Assembly: GCF_032484785.1 (NCBI RefSeq)
Contig: NZ_JAUETR010000001.1
Span: forward strand, 1-64,000
DNA length: 64,000 nt
DNA from: Bradyrhizobium sp. SZCCHNS1050
Lineage (GTDB): Bacteria > Pseudomonadota > Alphaproteobacteria > Rhizobiales > Xanthobacteraceae
Direction of reading: 5' to 3'
Shown here: positions 17,453 to 26,695 of the stretch, in pieces
Layout: each line of letters opens with the position of its first letter
How positions within the stretch are numbered: position 1 is the first letter of the stretch
Notes under the pieces: model-generated
Databases searched by the model: none
The model's input: only the letters and a program-made list of their open reading frames with translations
What the model was told of the DNA's origin: nothing
Made by a program: the position numbers and the translations under genes

Positions 17453-17965
17453 ATGGTCACCTTCAAAGCCGCCGCGACGCTCGCCATCGCCGGCGCACTT
17501 TCTGTATCCACGCTGCACTCGGTATCGGCTGCGCCGCTGACGTCGCTGTCAGCAGCCGCCAAACCGGGCGCCGAAAGCTCGAATGCCGTGCAGGTCCGCT
17601 ACGGCGGCTGGCATGGCGGCTGGGGCGGCGGTGCCGCAATCGGCGCGGGGCTGTTGGCGGGTGCCCTGATCGGATCGGCGATCGCCGCCCCCTCCTACTA
17701 TGGCGGCTACGCGCCCTATCCCTACTACGGCGGGTATCGCTACGCCGCCTATCCCTACGGCTATGGCGGCTACTACCCGGCCTACCGCCCCTATTACGGC
17801 GGCTACGGCTACGGCTACAGCTACGTGCCGCGCCCGATCTATCGCAGCTACGGCTATTCCTATGGCCCGCGGCCGTGGCGCCACAGCTACGGCTATTACC
17901 GCGGTCCGGGTTGGGGCCATCACCGCCACGGCCATGGCGTGATCCGCGCCCATCATCGCTGGTGA
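17453..17965 (+). CDS. exported glycine/tyrosine-rich protein
   Basis: 170 residues: a signal peptide (AATLAIAGALSVSTLHSVSAA), a Gly/Ala hydrophobic segment (GAAIGAGLLAGALIGSAIAA), then a low-complexity region of Tyr-Gly-Pro units (YGGYAPYPYYGGYRYAAYPY) ending in His/Arg-rich sequence. The layout copies the preceding BA14K protein (signal, GG segment, His/Tyr-rich) without its C-terminal cysteine motif. A cell-envelope or surface role is likely but unproven. ATG at 17453 follows GGGAGACATCGGG. It is convergent with the quinol oxidase gene, with a strong hairpin between. Confidence 0.7.
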   Translation: MVTFKAAATLAIAGALSVSTLHSVSAAPLTSLSAAAKPGAESSNAVQVRYGGWHGGWGGGAAIGAGLLAGALIGSAIAAPSYYGGYAPYPYYGGYRYAAYPYGYGGYYPAYRPYYGGYGYGYSYVPRPIYRSYGYSYGPRPWRHSYGYYRGPGWGHHRHGHGVIRAHHRW

Positions 17966-17974
17966 TGTGAATTC

Positions 17975-18006
17975 GCCGGTGCGTGCGGCTGGCCCGACGC
18001 ACCGGC
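17975..18006. terminator. bidirectional terminator hairpin
   Basis: GCCGGTGCGT and ACGCACCGGC form a perfect 10-bp stem with a 12-base loop. It is centred between the convergent Gly/Tyr-rich gene (ending 17965) and the quinol oxidase gene (ending 18026), as expected for a shared terminator, although T-runs are short. Confidence 0.6.
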
Positions 18007-18025
18007 AGCTTCCCTTCGATGGGTC

Positions 18026-20029
18026 TCAGGCCCCGGCAGCCGCCGACGACGACAATCCCTGCCGCGCTTCGATGATGCCCCGATCGATCCGGGCGACCTC
18101 CGCCGCAGGGATGACGTACTCGTCGTGATCGCGCCAGGCAAACACGACGAATGTCGCCAACGCGCCCATTGCGCCGAGCGCCACCATCCACCAGATGTGC
18201 CAGATCAGCGCGAAGCCCATGACCGTGGCGAAGAAGGCGCAGACGAATCCCGTGGGGGAGTTTTTTGGCAGCTCGATGTCCTGGTAATCCTTTTCCCGCG
18301 TATGGAGCTGCTGGTCTTTTGCATTTTCCTTGATCCGCCAATACGCATCCTGCCCCGTCACATTCGGCAGCACCGCAAAATTGAACACCGGCGGCGGTGA
18401 GGACGTGGCCCATTCGAGCGAGCGGCCGTCCCAGGGGTCGCCGGTCGTATCGCGCAGGAGCTCGCGATCGCGGATGCTGAAGACCAGTTGGAGAATCTGA
18501 AGAATGACGCCGATCGCGAGCAGCGCCGTGCCGAACGTTGCAGCTGCAAGCCAGGGACGCCATTCCGCGACATCGTAGTGCTGCATCCGTCGGGTCATGC
18601 CGAGCAGGCCGACGACATAGAGCGGCATGAAGGTCACGTAGAAGCCAATGAGGGTGAACCAGAACGCCGCCTTGCCCCAGCTCTCATACAGCCGAAAGCC
18701 GAACGCCTTTGGAAACCAGTAAGTGACACCCGCGAACACCCCGAACAGCACGCCGCCGATGATGACGTTGTGGAAATGGGCGACCAGGAACAGGCTGTTG
18801 TGCAGCAGGAAATCCGCCGGCGGCACCGCGACAAGCACGCCGGTCAGCCCGCCGATCATGAAGGTGATCATGAAGCCGACCGACCACAGCATGGGCGTCG
18901 TGAAGCGCACCCGCCCGCCATACATCGTGAACAGCCAATTATAGATCTTCACGCCCGTAGGCACCGCGATGATCATGCTCGCAATGCCGAAGATCGCGTT
19001 CACGTTGGGGCCCGCCCCCATCGTGAAGAAATGATGCAGCCAGACCATGAAGGAGATGACGCAGATCGCCATGGTCGCCAACACCATCGAGCGATAGCCG
19101 AACAGCGACTTGCTCGAGAACGTCGCGACCACCTCGGAGTAGATCCCGAACGCCGGCAGAACCAGGATGTAGACCTCGGGATGTCCCCAGGCCCAGATCA
19201 GGTTCATGAACATCATCATGTTGCCGCCGGCCTCGTTGGTGAAAAAGTGGAAGCCGAAATAGCGGTCGAGCATCAGCATCGTCAGCGTCGCCGTGAGGAT
19301 CGGAAACGCCGCGACGATCAGCAGGTTCGTTGCCAGCGTGGTCCAGCAGAACATCGGCATGCGCAGATAGCTCATGCCCCGGGTGCGCAGCTTGAGGACG
19401 GTGGTGACCAGGTTGATGCCGCTGACCAGGGTCCCGACGCCGGAGATCTCCAGCGCCCAGATGTAATAGTCCACGCCGACTCCCGGCGAGTAGGTCAACT
19501 CCGACAAGGGCGGGAACGGCAGCCAGCCGGTGCGCGCGAACTCGCCGACCACGAGGGACACGTTGACCAGCAGCGCGCCGGTGGCCGTGAGCCAGAAGCC
19601 GACGGAGTTCAGCGTGGGAAAGGCGACATCCCGTACCCCGAGCTGCAGCGGCACGACCAGATTCATCAGCCCGATCACGAACGGCATCGCCACGAAGAAG
19701 ATCATGATAGTGCCGTGGGCGGAGAAGATCTGGTTGTAGTGCTCCGGCGGAAGATAGCCGTTGGAATGAAACGCCACCGCCTGCTGCGTTCGCATCATGA
19801 TCGCATCGGTGCCGCCACGCAGCAGCATCATGAAGGCGAGCAGCATGTACATCACGCCGATCCGCTTGTGATCGACGCTGGTGATCCATTCACGCCAGAG
19901 ATAAGGGAAGTACCCCTTCGCCAAGACCCATCCGAGGACACCGAGGATCGCCACCAGCACGAGGCCTGCGGCCACGAGCGGGATGGGCTGGCCAAAGGGG
20001 ATCGCCGACCAATCGAGCTTGCCGAGCAT
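18026..20029 (-). CDS. cyoB: cytochrome o ubiquinol oxidase subunit I
   Basis: 667-residue haem-copper oxidase subunit I, the catalytic membrane subunit that reduces oxygen and pumps protons. Haem and CuB ligands are all visible: [16 protein letters not shown] (with the His-Tyr cross-link pair), WLHHFFTMG and [10 protein letters not shown]. Quinol-site residues of the bo3 type are kept ([23 protein letters not shown]), as are D-channel (PLQLGVRD) and K-channel ([10 protein letters not shown]) residues. Length matches E. coli CyoB (663). The other subunit genes cyoA, cyoC and cyoD are not adjacent: a Gly/Tyr-rich gene lies downstream and a DUF4336-SDR gene 15 bp upstream on the same strand. 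It must either borrow subunits from elsewhere or be a stranded copy. Confidence 0.92.
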   Translation of the reverse strand: MLGKLDWSAIPFGQPIPLVAAGLVLVAILGVLGWVLAKGYFPYLWREWITSVDHKRIGVMYMLLAFMMLLRGGTDAIMMRTQQAVAFHSNGYLPPEHYNQIFSAHGTIMIFFVAMPFVIGLMNLVVPLQLGVRDVAFPTLNSVGFWLTATGALLVNVSLVVGEFARTGWLPFPPLSELTYSPGVGVDYYIWALEISGVGTLVSGINLVTTVLKLRTRGMSYLRMPMFCWTTLATNLLIVAAFPILTATLTMLMLDRYFGFHFFTNEAGGNMMMFMNLIWAWGHPEVYILVLPAFGIYSEVVATFSSKSLFGYRSMVLATMAICVISFMVWLHHFFTMGAGPNVNAIFGIASMIIAVPTGVKIYNWLFTMYGGRVRFTTPMLWSVGFMITFMIGGLTGVLVAVPPADFLLHNSLFLVAHFHNVIIGGVLFGVFAGVTYWFPKAFGFRLYESWGKAAFWFTLIGFYVTFMPLYVVGLLGMTRRMQHYDVAEWRPWLAAATFGTALLAIGVILQILQLVFSIRDRELLRDTTGDPWDGRSLEWATSSPPPVFNFAVLPNVTGQDAYWRIKENAKDQQLHTREKDYQDIELPKNSPTGFVCAFFATVMGFALIWHIWWMVALGAMGALATFVVFAWRDHDEYVIPAAEVARIDRGIIEARQGLSSSAAAGA

Positions 20030-20044
20030 GGACGCCCCCGGGGA

Positions 20045-21814
20045 TCAGCGAGTAATATGTCGGCGCGATGGCCGCGAAGGCCGGCGGGCGCGCGCAAGAG
20101 CAACCAACGCGATGCCTCCGAGCCCAAGTGCCAATCCAATTCTGCTGAGCTGCCCGGCCGGCGGCAGCTTCTTGCGCACGAGCCAGCCGCCGCTCACCGC
20201 GGTGCCAGCGGCGATCGGCGCCAACACGGCACCTGTGCTGCGTGGTGCGCCCTTCGCGCGCGACAACAGGAAACGGAACGCCGTGCTCAGGAGTCGCTCG
20301 GTCGGCCAGCGCGCCAGGGCATAGGAGATCTGCCCGAGCCGCGCCGGCCAGCCGACGGCGACTTCGTCGTGAGGAGCGCGGATCAACTGCAAGAACGTCT
20401 CGGCGACGTCCTCGGGCCGATACAGCAGCGGTCCTGGACCGAGATGGCGGCCGGACATGTTGGCGCCATGCACGAAGCCGGGCGTGTCGACCATCGCGGG
20501 GAATACGCTGCAGACGTGGATATCCTTGTGACCGGCGAGTTCCTGACGCAAGCTCGCCGAGAAGCCGCGGAGGCCGAACTTGCTGGCGGTGTAGGCGGCG
20601 GCGAACGGAGTCGGAGCCCATCCGCCGAGCGAGATGTTGTTGATCAAGGTTCCGCGCTGCTGCCGCAGGAAGACCGGCAGAACCGCATAGGCACCGTTCA
20701 TCGTCCCCAGCAGATTGACCTCGATGGTCTTACGGTGGAGCGCGATGTCGGCGTCCTGATAGGCGCCGAACACCCCGGTTCCGGCGTTGTTGATCCAGAC
20801 ATCGATGCCACCGAACGTCTGCACGGCCTGATCGGCCAAGTGCATGACCGCGGCTGCATCGGTCACATCGGTGCCGACGGCGATGGCGCGCCCGCCAAGG
20901 GTTTCGCATTCGGCCGCGACGTCTTTCAGAACGTCCACGCGCCGCGCGGCCAGCACGATGCTGGCCCCTTCCCGCGCCAAGGCGAGTGCCGTCGCCCGGC
21001 CGATGCCGCTCGAGGCGCCCGTCACCACGACGCGCGTTCCCTTCAGATCACGCATCAGCCGGCGCGCCTCGGGGGAGGCATCCAGCAGCCAGCCGAGCGC
21101 GCGGCGCAGCTGGTGCGCGCCGCCGGTGTCGAACCATCGGCCATGGGAAAAGACGACACGTTCGGGCGCCAGCGCAATCAACCGCGCCGCCGCGAGCCGG
21201 ACGGCACGGCCGCCGAGCCGCAGCAGCATCCGCAGATGGGTCGGTGCCTTGCCATCAGGCGCGGTGATCCCGAGCAGATTCGCCGCGGTCCGCGCCACGA
21301 TGCCCAGACCTTCCGGTGCCAGGTTCTGCACGAGGTCTGTCAGGACGAGTGTGCGGCTCGGCCTGTGAAACAGCTCCACTTCGGTGAACATCGGTGCGGC
21401 AACGAGCACCAACTGGATATCTGCGGACCATTCGTCCGGCGTGACATCGGTCAGCTCACGATCGATACGCAGGCCGCTTCGGCGAACCTGCTGGCGCTCT
21501 GCCAAGCCCGGCGCAGCGAAGACCTGCGCATTCGGCAGGGCCGCCTGCCAGTCCGGCAGGAACATCCAGTGCGCGACGTTGGGCGCGAGCAGATATTTGA
21601 TGGGTCCCAGCTGCTCCAGCTCCTCCCGCAGCGCATGAGTGAAGCGCGTGGTCGAGTGCAGCAGCAGATCACCGCTCGACAGGCGGATCACCGTCATGCG
21701 CACGGAGAGCGGCAGTCCGGCGGCCCGAATCCGGCCGCCGTCGACGATCCACACATTGTCCGCCACGGGCCGCAAGCCATGGCCGTAGCTTCGAGGCTGA
21801 GTTATCTGGTCCAT
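20045..21814 (-). CDS. DUF4336-SDR fusion protein
   Basis: 589 residues with two enzymatic parts. Residues about 1-245 resemble DUF4336, a metallo-beta-lactamase-like fold (VWIVDGGRIRAAGLPLSVRM, YLLAPNVAHWMFLPDW, VELFHRPSRTLVLTDLVQNL). Residues about 258-505 are a classical short-chain dehydrogenase with the NAD(P)-binding TGASSGIGRA, NNAG and the YTASK active site. The C-terminal 70 residues include a hydrophobic, Gly-rich probable membrane segment (IGLALGLGGIALVALA). Its stop lies 15 bp before the cyoB start, so co-transcription is likely. Substrates are unknown. Confidence 0.8.
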   Translation of the reverse strand: MDQITQPRSYGHGLRPVADNVWIVDGGRIRAAGLPLSVRMTVIRLSSGDLLLHSTTRFTHALREELEQLGPIKYLLAPNVAHWMFLPDWQAALPNAQVFAAPGLAERQQVRRSGLRIDRELTDVTPDEWSADIQLVLVAAPMFTEVELFHRPSRTLVLTDLVQNLAPEGLGIVARTAANLLGITAPDGKAPTHLRMLLRLGGRAVRLAAARLIALAPERVVFSHGRWFDTGGAHQLRRALGWLLDASPEARRLMRDLKGTRVVVTGASSGIGRATALALAREGASIVLAARRVDVLKDVAAECETLGGRAIAVGTDVTDAAAVMHLADQAVQTFGGIDVWINNAGTGVFGAYQDADIALHRKTIEVNLLGTMNGAYAVLPVFLRQQRGTLINNISLGGWAPTPFAAAYTASKFGLRGFSASLRQELAGHKDIHVCSVFPAMVDTPGFVHGANMSGRHLGPGPLLYRPEDVAETFLQLIRAPHDEVAVGWPARLGQISYALARWPTERLLSTAFRFLLSRAKGAPRSTGAVLAPIAAGTAVSGGWLVRKKLPPAGQLSRIGLALGLGGIALVALARARRPSRPSRRHITR

Positions 21815-21985
21815 GAGAGTTCCGCCGACGAGATGCCCGTCAACAAACCTCCGGCGCGGCGCATGGTTTCAATCGGCCGGGAATGCGGATCCCAAGGCCG
21901 GCCGCCGGCAAGGTCTAGGCCCGCCTGGCAGATCCGGCTCTGCTCGGGTCCCTGCGCCCTGCATCGCCGCGCGATAAGTCGGGGC

Positions 21986-22894
21986 TCAACGCAGGTAACT
22001 GGCCAGGTTCAGGCTCTGGATCTTGGAGATGGCGGTATAACTCGCCGTGAGCTGGGCTTGATAAGTCGAGAGCTGGGCGGTGACCGCCGCCACATCGACG
22101 CTGGTCAGGTCCGTCGCCAGGCTCTCGGCATAGCTCTTGTAATCGGTCTGCTGCGACTTCGCGCTCTCGATCCGGGACGCCGCATCGGAGAGCTTGGCCT
22201 GTACCGTGGCGACATCGTCCACCGCCTGATCGGCAAGCGACAGCGCGGAGGTGATGTCGGTTCCGGACAGGGTCGAGCTGTTGGCCACGAACTTCAGGAC
22301 CCGCATGACCTCCTCGAACGCCGGATTGTCGGCAGTAACGCCATAGGTGACCGACTGCCCATCGGAAACCCGGACCGAGGCAAGCTCGCTGTCGCCCTGA
22401 AAATAGCTGGTATCCGTCGTGGTCAACGATCCCGTGCCGGAGGCGAAGCTCGACGTATCGACCGCCGCCGTCGCGGTCCGCGCACCGCCGAACAGATATT
22501 GCCCGTCGTACTGGGTGTTCAGAATGCCCGACATCTGCTGCAGCAACTGCTGCGCACTGCTGATCGCGGACGTGGTTCCCGTGCTGCTGCCGGAGCTCGC
22601 AGCGCTCAGGGCCGTGCGCAGCTGACTGACGATGTCCGACACCTGCCCCACGGCAGAGTACATGACCTGCACTTTGCTGTCCGCCAGAGTCGCAGCGTCG
22701 ATGTAGGACTGCGCCCGCGCGACAGAGACCTGCAGATTGACGACGTGCTGGGTGTCGGCGCCGTAACCGGCGAGATACTCGGCCTTCAGCCCCGAGGCCT
22801 CCTGCACCTGGAGGTTGGCCATGGTCGCCTGCGTCCGCAGCGCGCCCGTGATCATCTGGTCGGAGTTCGAGAATGTCGCAATCCGCATCGTCAT
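21986..22894 (-). CDS. flgL: flagellar hook-filament junction protein FlgL
   Basis: 302 residues (305 from an upstream GTG). Flagellin-like helical termini are present: MRIATFSNSDQMITGALRTQ at the N-terminus and a C-terminal heptad region (VTAQLSTYQAQLTASYTAIS, ending NLASYL). FlgL joins the hook to the filament. ATG at 22894 is preferred over GTG at 22903 because CGGAG sits eight bases upstream of the ATG but abuts the GTG. It is the last gene of the flgD-flgE-flgN-flgK-flgL run, 15 bp after flgK. Confidence 0.88.
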   Translation of the reverse strand: MTMRIATFSNSDQMITGALRTQATMANLQVQEASGLKAEYLAGYGADTQHVVNLQVSVARAQSYIDAATLADSKVQVMYSAVGQVSDIVSQLRTALSAASSGSSTGTTSAISSAQQLLQQMSGILNTQYDGQYLFGGARTATAAVDTSSFASGTGSLTTTDTSYFQGDSELASVRVSDGQSVTYGVTADNPAFEEVMRVLKFVANSSTLSGTDITSALSLADQAVDDVATVQAKLSDAASRIESAKSQQTDYKSYAESLATDLTSVDVAAVTAQLSTYQAQLTASYTAISKIQSLNLASYLR

Positions 22895-22909
22895 GATGTC
22901 CACTCCGGA

Positions 22910-24667
22910 CTAGGTCGATTGCACGGCAGTGAGCAGCGACGAGAACATGCTGTTGACCACGGAGATCAGCTGCGAGGCGGCAGCGTATTTGTTCTGCAGC
23001 GAGCTCAGCCGCGCCGTCTCCTCGTCGAGGTTGACGCCCGATTGCGAGGACAGCGAACTGGCATAGCTCGACTGGGCCGTCGACTTCGCGGTGTAGGCAG
23101 TGGAGGCCTGCGACGCCTTGCTGGCGACATTGGCGACGATCGCCGCGGCGTAGTCGGCGAACGAGCCGGTCGTTGCGCTCAGGCCGCCAGCCGAGGCGAA
23201 GCTGGTCGAGCCGGTCAGCTTGTCAACGAGCGCGTCGATGACCGTCGCCGAGCCGGCCGTCAGCACCTGGCTGCCGGTCGTCAACGTCGCGGAGCCGTCG
23301 AGCGTGCCGGTGGGCAAACCGGCCGCGCCGCTCAGGATGCTGCTGTTGACGGCAAAATTGGCGGCGCTCGTGCCGGTGACGAGGTCATTCATGCCGAAAT
23401 AGTCGGAGAAGCCGCTGCCGCCGACCGCGCTGGTCATGTCGTTGATCGCGATGCCGTTCGACGACGACGTGGCGCTGATCGACAGGTGTCCGCTGGAATC
23501 GATCGAGGCAGAGACCCCGGAGATGCCGTTGAGCGCCGTGACCAGATCGCCCACCGTCGCATAGGACGACAGGTCGAGATCCTCGTACGAAACGAGATTG
23601 CCGCTCTGGTCAGCCACGGCGATGCGGACCGTTCCGGACGCCGACAGGGCCGTCGTACTGCTGACGCTCGCCGACCCGGTCAGAGCGGTCGGAGGTGGAA
23701 CGGCCGATGCGCCATTGGTGATCGCATTCAGCGACGATTTCAGCTGCGAGGCCAGCTGATCGAGCTGGGTCTGCGCGGCCGGCAGGGTCTCGTCCCGCAA
23801 CGTGACTAGCGAACCGATCTTGCCCGACGTGATCTGCGACGTGACGTCGACGCCGTCGACCATGATGCCGCTGAAGCCGCCGGACGCATAGCTCGACGCC
23901 GCCGAGACATTCGCCGAGGCCGTATAGCTCAGCGTGTGCGCCGAGCTGTCGACGAGAGCTCGCCCCGACGAGGTATAGACCTGAAGGTCGCCGTTCGACG
24001 CCGCGTAGTAGCTGACGTTCATATAGGACGAAAGGTCCTGCAACGCGGCATTGCGCTCGTCCTCGAGATCGGCGGTCGATTGGCCGGACGCCGCCATCTT
24101 GCGGATCTCGACATTGAGATCGGCGATCTGTTGCAGGTCGTCGTTGGCGCTCTGAACCGACGACGCGATGTCCTTGTCGGCGTTGGCCCGCAACGTCTGC
24201 ACACCGCTCGACGTGCTGCGCAGCTGGCTGGCGAAGTCATCCAGCGCGCTGACGACTGCCGATTGCAGCGAAACACTGCTGGGCGAGCTCGCCAGCGACG
24301 ACAAGGCGGACTCCAGCGATGCCAGCGAGTTTGCCAGCGACGTTCCCGTCGTCGAGGTGCCGGATGGGGACGCGCTGCCGAACAGCTGCTGCAGTTGCGT
24401 CAGATAGTTGTTCGTGGTGTCGGCCGCGCCGAGCTCCGAATTGGCTCCGATCAAGGATTTCAGCAGCAGCTTGTCGACATTGCTCGAAATGCCGGTAATG
24501 GAAACGCCGGTCCCGATTCCGCCGGTCACGTTCGTGACCTGGTTGGCCGTCTTCTGCGTATACCCCTTCGTGTCGGCGTTCGAGATGTTCGACGACGCCA
24601 CGCTGATCTGCAGCTCCGTGGCCGAGATGCCGCTGAAGGCGACCAGCCGTGCTATGTCGAGCGACAT
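22910..24667 (-). CDS. flgK: flagellar hook-associated protein FlgK
   Basis: 585 residues. The N-terminus (AFSGISATELQISVASSNISNADTKGYTQK, around 9-38) has the rod/hook-family ANNLANANTxGYxR-type motif. The C-terminus (GVNLDEETARLSSLQNKYAA, VNSMFSSLLTAVQ) is the typical FlgK end. The middle is Ser/Thr/Ala-rich and variable, forming exposed domains. FlgK is the first junction protein on the hook. An FlgN-like chaperone gene lies immediately upstream. Confidence 0.93.
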   Translation of the reverse strand: MSLDIARLVAFSGISATELQISVASSNISNADTKGYTQKTANQVTNVTGGIGTGVSITGISSNVDKLLLKSLIGANSELGAADTTNNYLTQLQQLFGSASPSGTSTTGTSLANSLASLESALSSLASSPSSVSLQSAVVSALDDFASQLRSTSSGVQTLRANADKDIASSVQSANDDLQQIADLNVEIRKMAASGQSTADLEDERNAALQDLSSYMNVSYYAASNGDLQVYTSSGRALVDSSAHTLSYTASANVSAASSYASGGFSGIMVDGVDVTSQITSGKIGSLVTLRDETLPAAQTQLDQLASQLKSSLNAITNGASAVPPPTALTGSASVSSTTALSASGTVRIAVADQSGNLVSYEDLDLSSYATVGDLVTALNGISGVSASIDSSGHLSISATSSSNGIAINDMTSAVGGSGFSDYFGMNDLVTGTSAANFAVNSSILSGAAGLPTGTLDGSATLTTGSQVLTAGSATVIDALVDKLTGSTSFASAGGLSATTGSFADYAAAIVANVASKASQASTAYTAKSTAQSSYASSLSSQSGVNLDEETARLSSLQNKYAAASQLISVVNSMFSSLLTAVQST

Positions 24668-24694
24668 TGCCCTACTCCCGCTGTTGGCTGGCCA

Positions 24695-25147
24695 TCACGC
24701 CCTCACGTTGGTTCCACAGGACGTCGCACGCGCGGTACGACGTCCACCGGCGCCATAGGGCGAGGCATTCGCGATCTGCTCGCGGATCGCCTGCATCACC
24801 GCCTCGATGCGACGATTGCTGGCTTCGATCGCAGCCCGCAGCCGAACGAGGTTCTCGTCCATCGCGCCACGAAGGTTGAAGATGTGCTCCATGAGCTGCT
24901 CGCGCAGCACACGGTCGCGGACGTCGAGGCTCGCCGTTCGCCTGGCGCATTCGGCGACCCGCTGCTCAAACAGCCCGGCGAGCCGATTCTTGTCGTCGAG
25001 CTGCTTGGAACGCGAGGCCGGGAGCCCTTTGGCAAGCTCCGCATTCTCCTCCGACACCACCGCGATGAGTTCGTCGATCAGCGCGATCAAGGTCCGCACT
25101 TCATCTTCGCTGGCCGGCCGCTGATCGGCCTGAATTGCGTGTTTCAT
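24695..25147 (-). CDS. FlgN-like flagellar chaperone
   Basis: 150 residues, almost entirely helical and charged (LIALIDELIAVVSEENAELAKGL, LRGAMDENLVRLRAAIEASNRRI), with a disordered tail. Composition, size and its place 27 bp upstream of flgK-flgL fit FlgN, the export chaperone of FlgK and FlgL. Sequence motifs are weak in this family, so the call rests partly on position. The partner-binding part would be the C-terminal helix (IEAVMQAIREQIANA). Confidence 0.65.
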   Translation of the reverse strand: MKHAIQADQRPASEDEVRTLIALIDELIAVVSEENAELAKGLPASRSKQLDDKNRLAGLFEQRVAECARRTASLDVRDRVLREQLMEHIFNLRGAMDENLVRLRAAIEASNRRIEAVMQAIREQIANASPYGAGGRRTARATSCGTNVRA

Positions 25148-25162
25148 CCTGTCGCTCCCATC

Positions 25163-25432
25163 CTACTGTTCACGCTGCGGTCGGCGGCTGATCTGCGCGA
25201 CACGGGCGTAGGTATTCAGCGCCGTCACCCTCACGGTGGCGACCTTGAGCTCTTCGTCGAGCAGCGCGCATTCACGCAGCAGCTTTCGTCGGACCGTTTC
25301 GATATCGTCGATCAAGGCCAGCAGTTGCGCGCGGTCGTCCTTGCCGGCGGTCGCAGCGCGCAGTCTCAGCCGCTGCAGCCTCTTCAGCAGAGCCTCGCCC
25401 TCGCCGAGCCGCTCCCTCTTCAGGTCGGCCAT
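25163..25432 (-). CDS. small coiled-coil protein in the flagellar operon
   Basis: 89 residues, strongly helical with heptad character (GEALLKRLQRLRLRAATAGKD, LIDDIETVRRKLLRECALLDEEL). ATG at 25432 follows GAGGTGATC; an upstream GTG overlaps the flgE stop. Placed between flgE and the FlgN-like gene, it could be a second export chaperone or assembly factor for hook-type proteins. I do not recognise the family. Confidence 0.55.
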   Translation of the reverse strand: MADLKRERLGEGEALLKRLQRLRLRAATAGKDDRAQLLALIDDIETVRRKLLRECALLDEELKVATVRVTALNTYARVAQISRRPQREQ

Positions 25433-25434
25433 GA

Positions 25435-26673
25435 TCACCTCATCGACGAAATCAGCGTGTCGTACATCTTGTTGACGGCCGAGATCACCTGCGATGCCGC
25501 CGAATAGGCCTGCTGAGCCGAGATCATGTTGCTGAACTGGCCCGTGGTGTCGGTCGTGCTCGATTCCAGCTCACTGCCGTAGATGGTTCCTGCACCATTC
25601 TCGCCGGACGCCTGCAGGGTCGCATTGCCCGACGTCGCCGTCGACGTGTACATGCCGCTGCTATGCGCCACGAGACCATTGGGATCGGCGAAGGTCGCTA
25701 CCGCGAGCTTGTAGATCGGAACCGTCTGTCCGTTGGAATAGGTCGCCTCGACGAGACCATTCTTGCCGACCGAAATGCTGCTCAGCGTGCCAAACGAGAT
25801 GCCATCGGAATTGGCGCTGAAGTTGGAGACGCTCGGCGTCGTGCTGCCGGACGACAACTGGGTCAGGCCGTCGGTACCGCCGCCGGTGGTGCCGAAGCTG
25901 AGCGCGATCGAGCTCGCCGCGGCGCCGTTGTTCCAGGTGATACCGAGATTGGTCGAGGAGACCGTGCTGAGCGAACCATCTGAGTTGAAATCGATCGTAT
26001 AGGTGCCGCTCGTCACGGTGCCGTCCGACGCCGTCGCCGGCGCGAAATCAGCGGTCCATTCGTTCGCCGTCGCCCCCTTGGTCCAGGTGACGTTGAGCGT
26101 GTGCGATTGCCCCAGCGAATCGTACACGGTCATCGAGCTGCTGAAGGTGTCTCCGCTCGCGGCATCGGCCGGCAGGTTGGCCGCAAGCGACGTCTTGGTC
26201 GTCGCCCCACCATTCGTCAGCGCCACCTTCGTATTGACCGGCTCGAGGCCGTTGCCGACCACGTTGCCGGTTGCATCGGTGCGCCAGCCTTCGAGATAGT
26301 AGCCGTCGTTCTCGAGATAGCCGGCATTGTCGGTGGTGAACGCGCCGTTGCGGGTGTAGAAAGTCTCGCCTCCGGCCGAAGTCGAGTTGGTCGCGACGAA
26401 GAAACCCGAGCCCTGGATTGCGACGTCGGTCGCGTTGGTGGTGGCGGCCAGCAGCCCCTGCTGCGTGATGTTGGCACGGCCGGAGACCGAGACGCCCCCC
26501 GAGGAATAGGCTTTCGAACTGCTCGATGCCGTCACCAGCTGCTCGAACAGGCCGGAGGTGGTCTTGTATCCGGTCGTATCGGCGTTGGAGATGTTGTCGC
26601 TGATCATGGCGAGCGACGAACTCTGCGCATTGAGCGCCGAGATCGCCGATGACAGGGCTCCAGAAAGACTCAT
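25435..26673 (-). CDS. flgE: flagellar hook protein FlgE
   Basis: 412 residues. The N-terminal rod/hook motif is clear (SAISALNAQSSSLAMISDNISNADTTGYK, about 9-37), as is QGLLAATTNATDVAIQGSGFF, the conserved hook segment, and the C-terminal FSNMISAQQAYSAASQVISAV. FlgE polymerises into the hook. Its stop overlaps the next gene's possible GTG. It starts 22 bp after flgD, which encodes the scaffold needed for hook growth. Confidence 0.94.
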   Translation of the reverse strand: MSLSGALSSAISALNAQSSSLAMISDNISNADTTGYKTTSGLFEQLVTASSSSKAYSSGGVSVSGRANITQQGLLAATTNATDVAIQGSGFFVATNSTSAGGETFYTRNGAFTTDNAGYLENDGYYLEGWRTDATGNVVGNGLEPVNTKVALTNGGATTKTSLAANLPADAASGDTFSSSMTVYDSLGQSHTLNVTWTKGATANEWTADFAPATASDGTVTSGTYTIDFNSDGSLSTVSSTNLGITWNNGAAASSIALSFGTTGGGTDGLTQLSSGSTTPSVSNFSANSDGISFGTLSSISVGKNGLVEATYSNGQTVPIYKLAVATFADPNGLVAHSSGMYTSTATSGNATLQASGENGAGTIYGSELESSTTDTTGQFSNMISAQQAYSAASQVISAVNKMYDTLISSMR

Positions 26674-26695
26674 AATTGTACTCCGGGTAATGCCG

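Noticed and set aside
18488..23809. A 1773-codon open frame on the plus strand, antisense to cyoB, the DUF4336-SDR gene, flgL and flgK
   Set aside because: It is Arg/His/Gln-rich with no family motif and lies opposite well-identified genes; it reflects a GC-rich frame free of stops.
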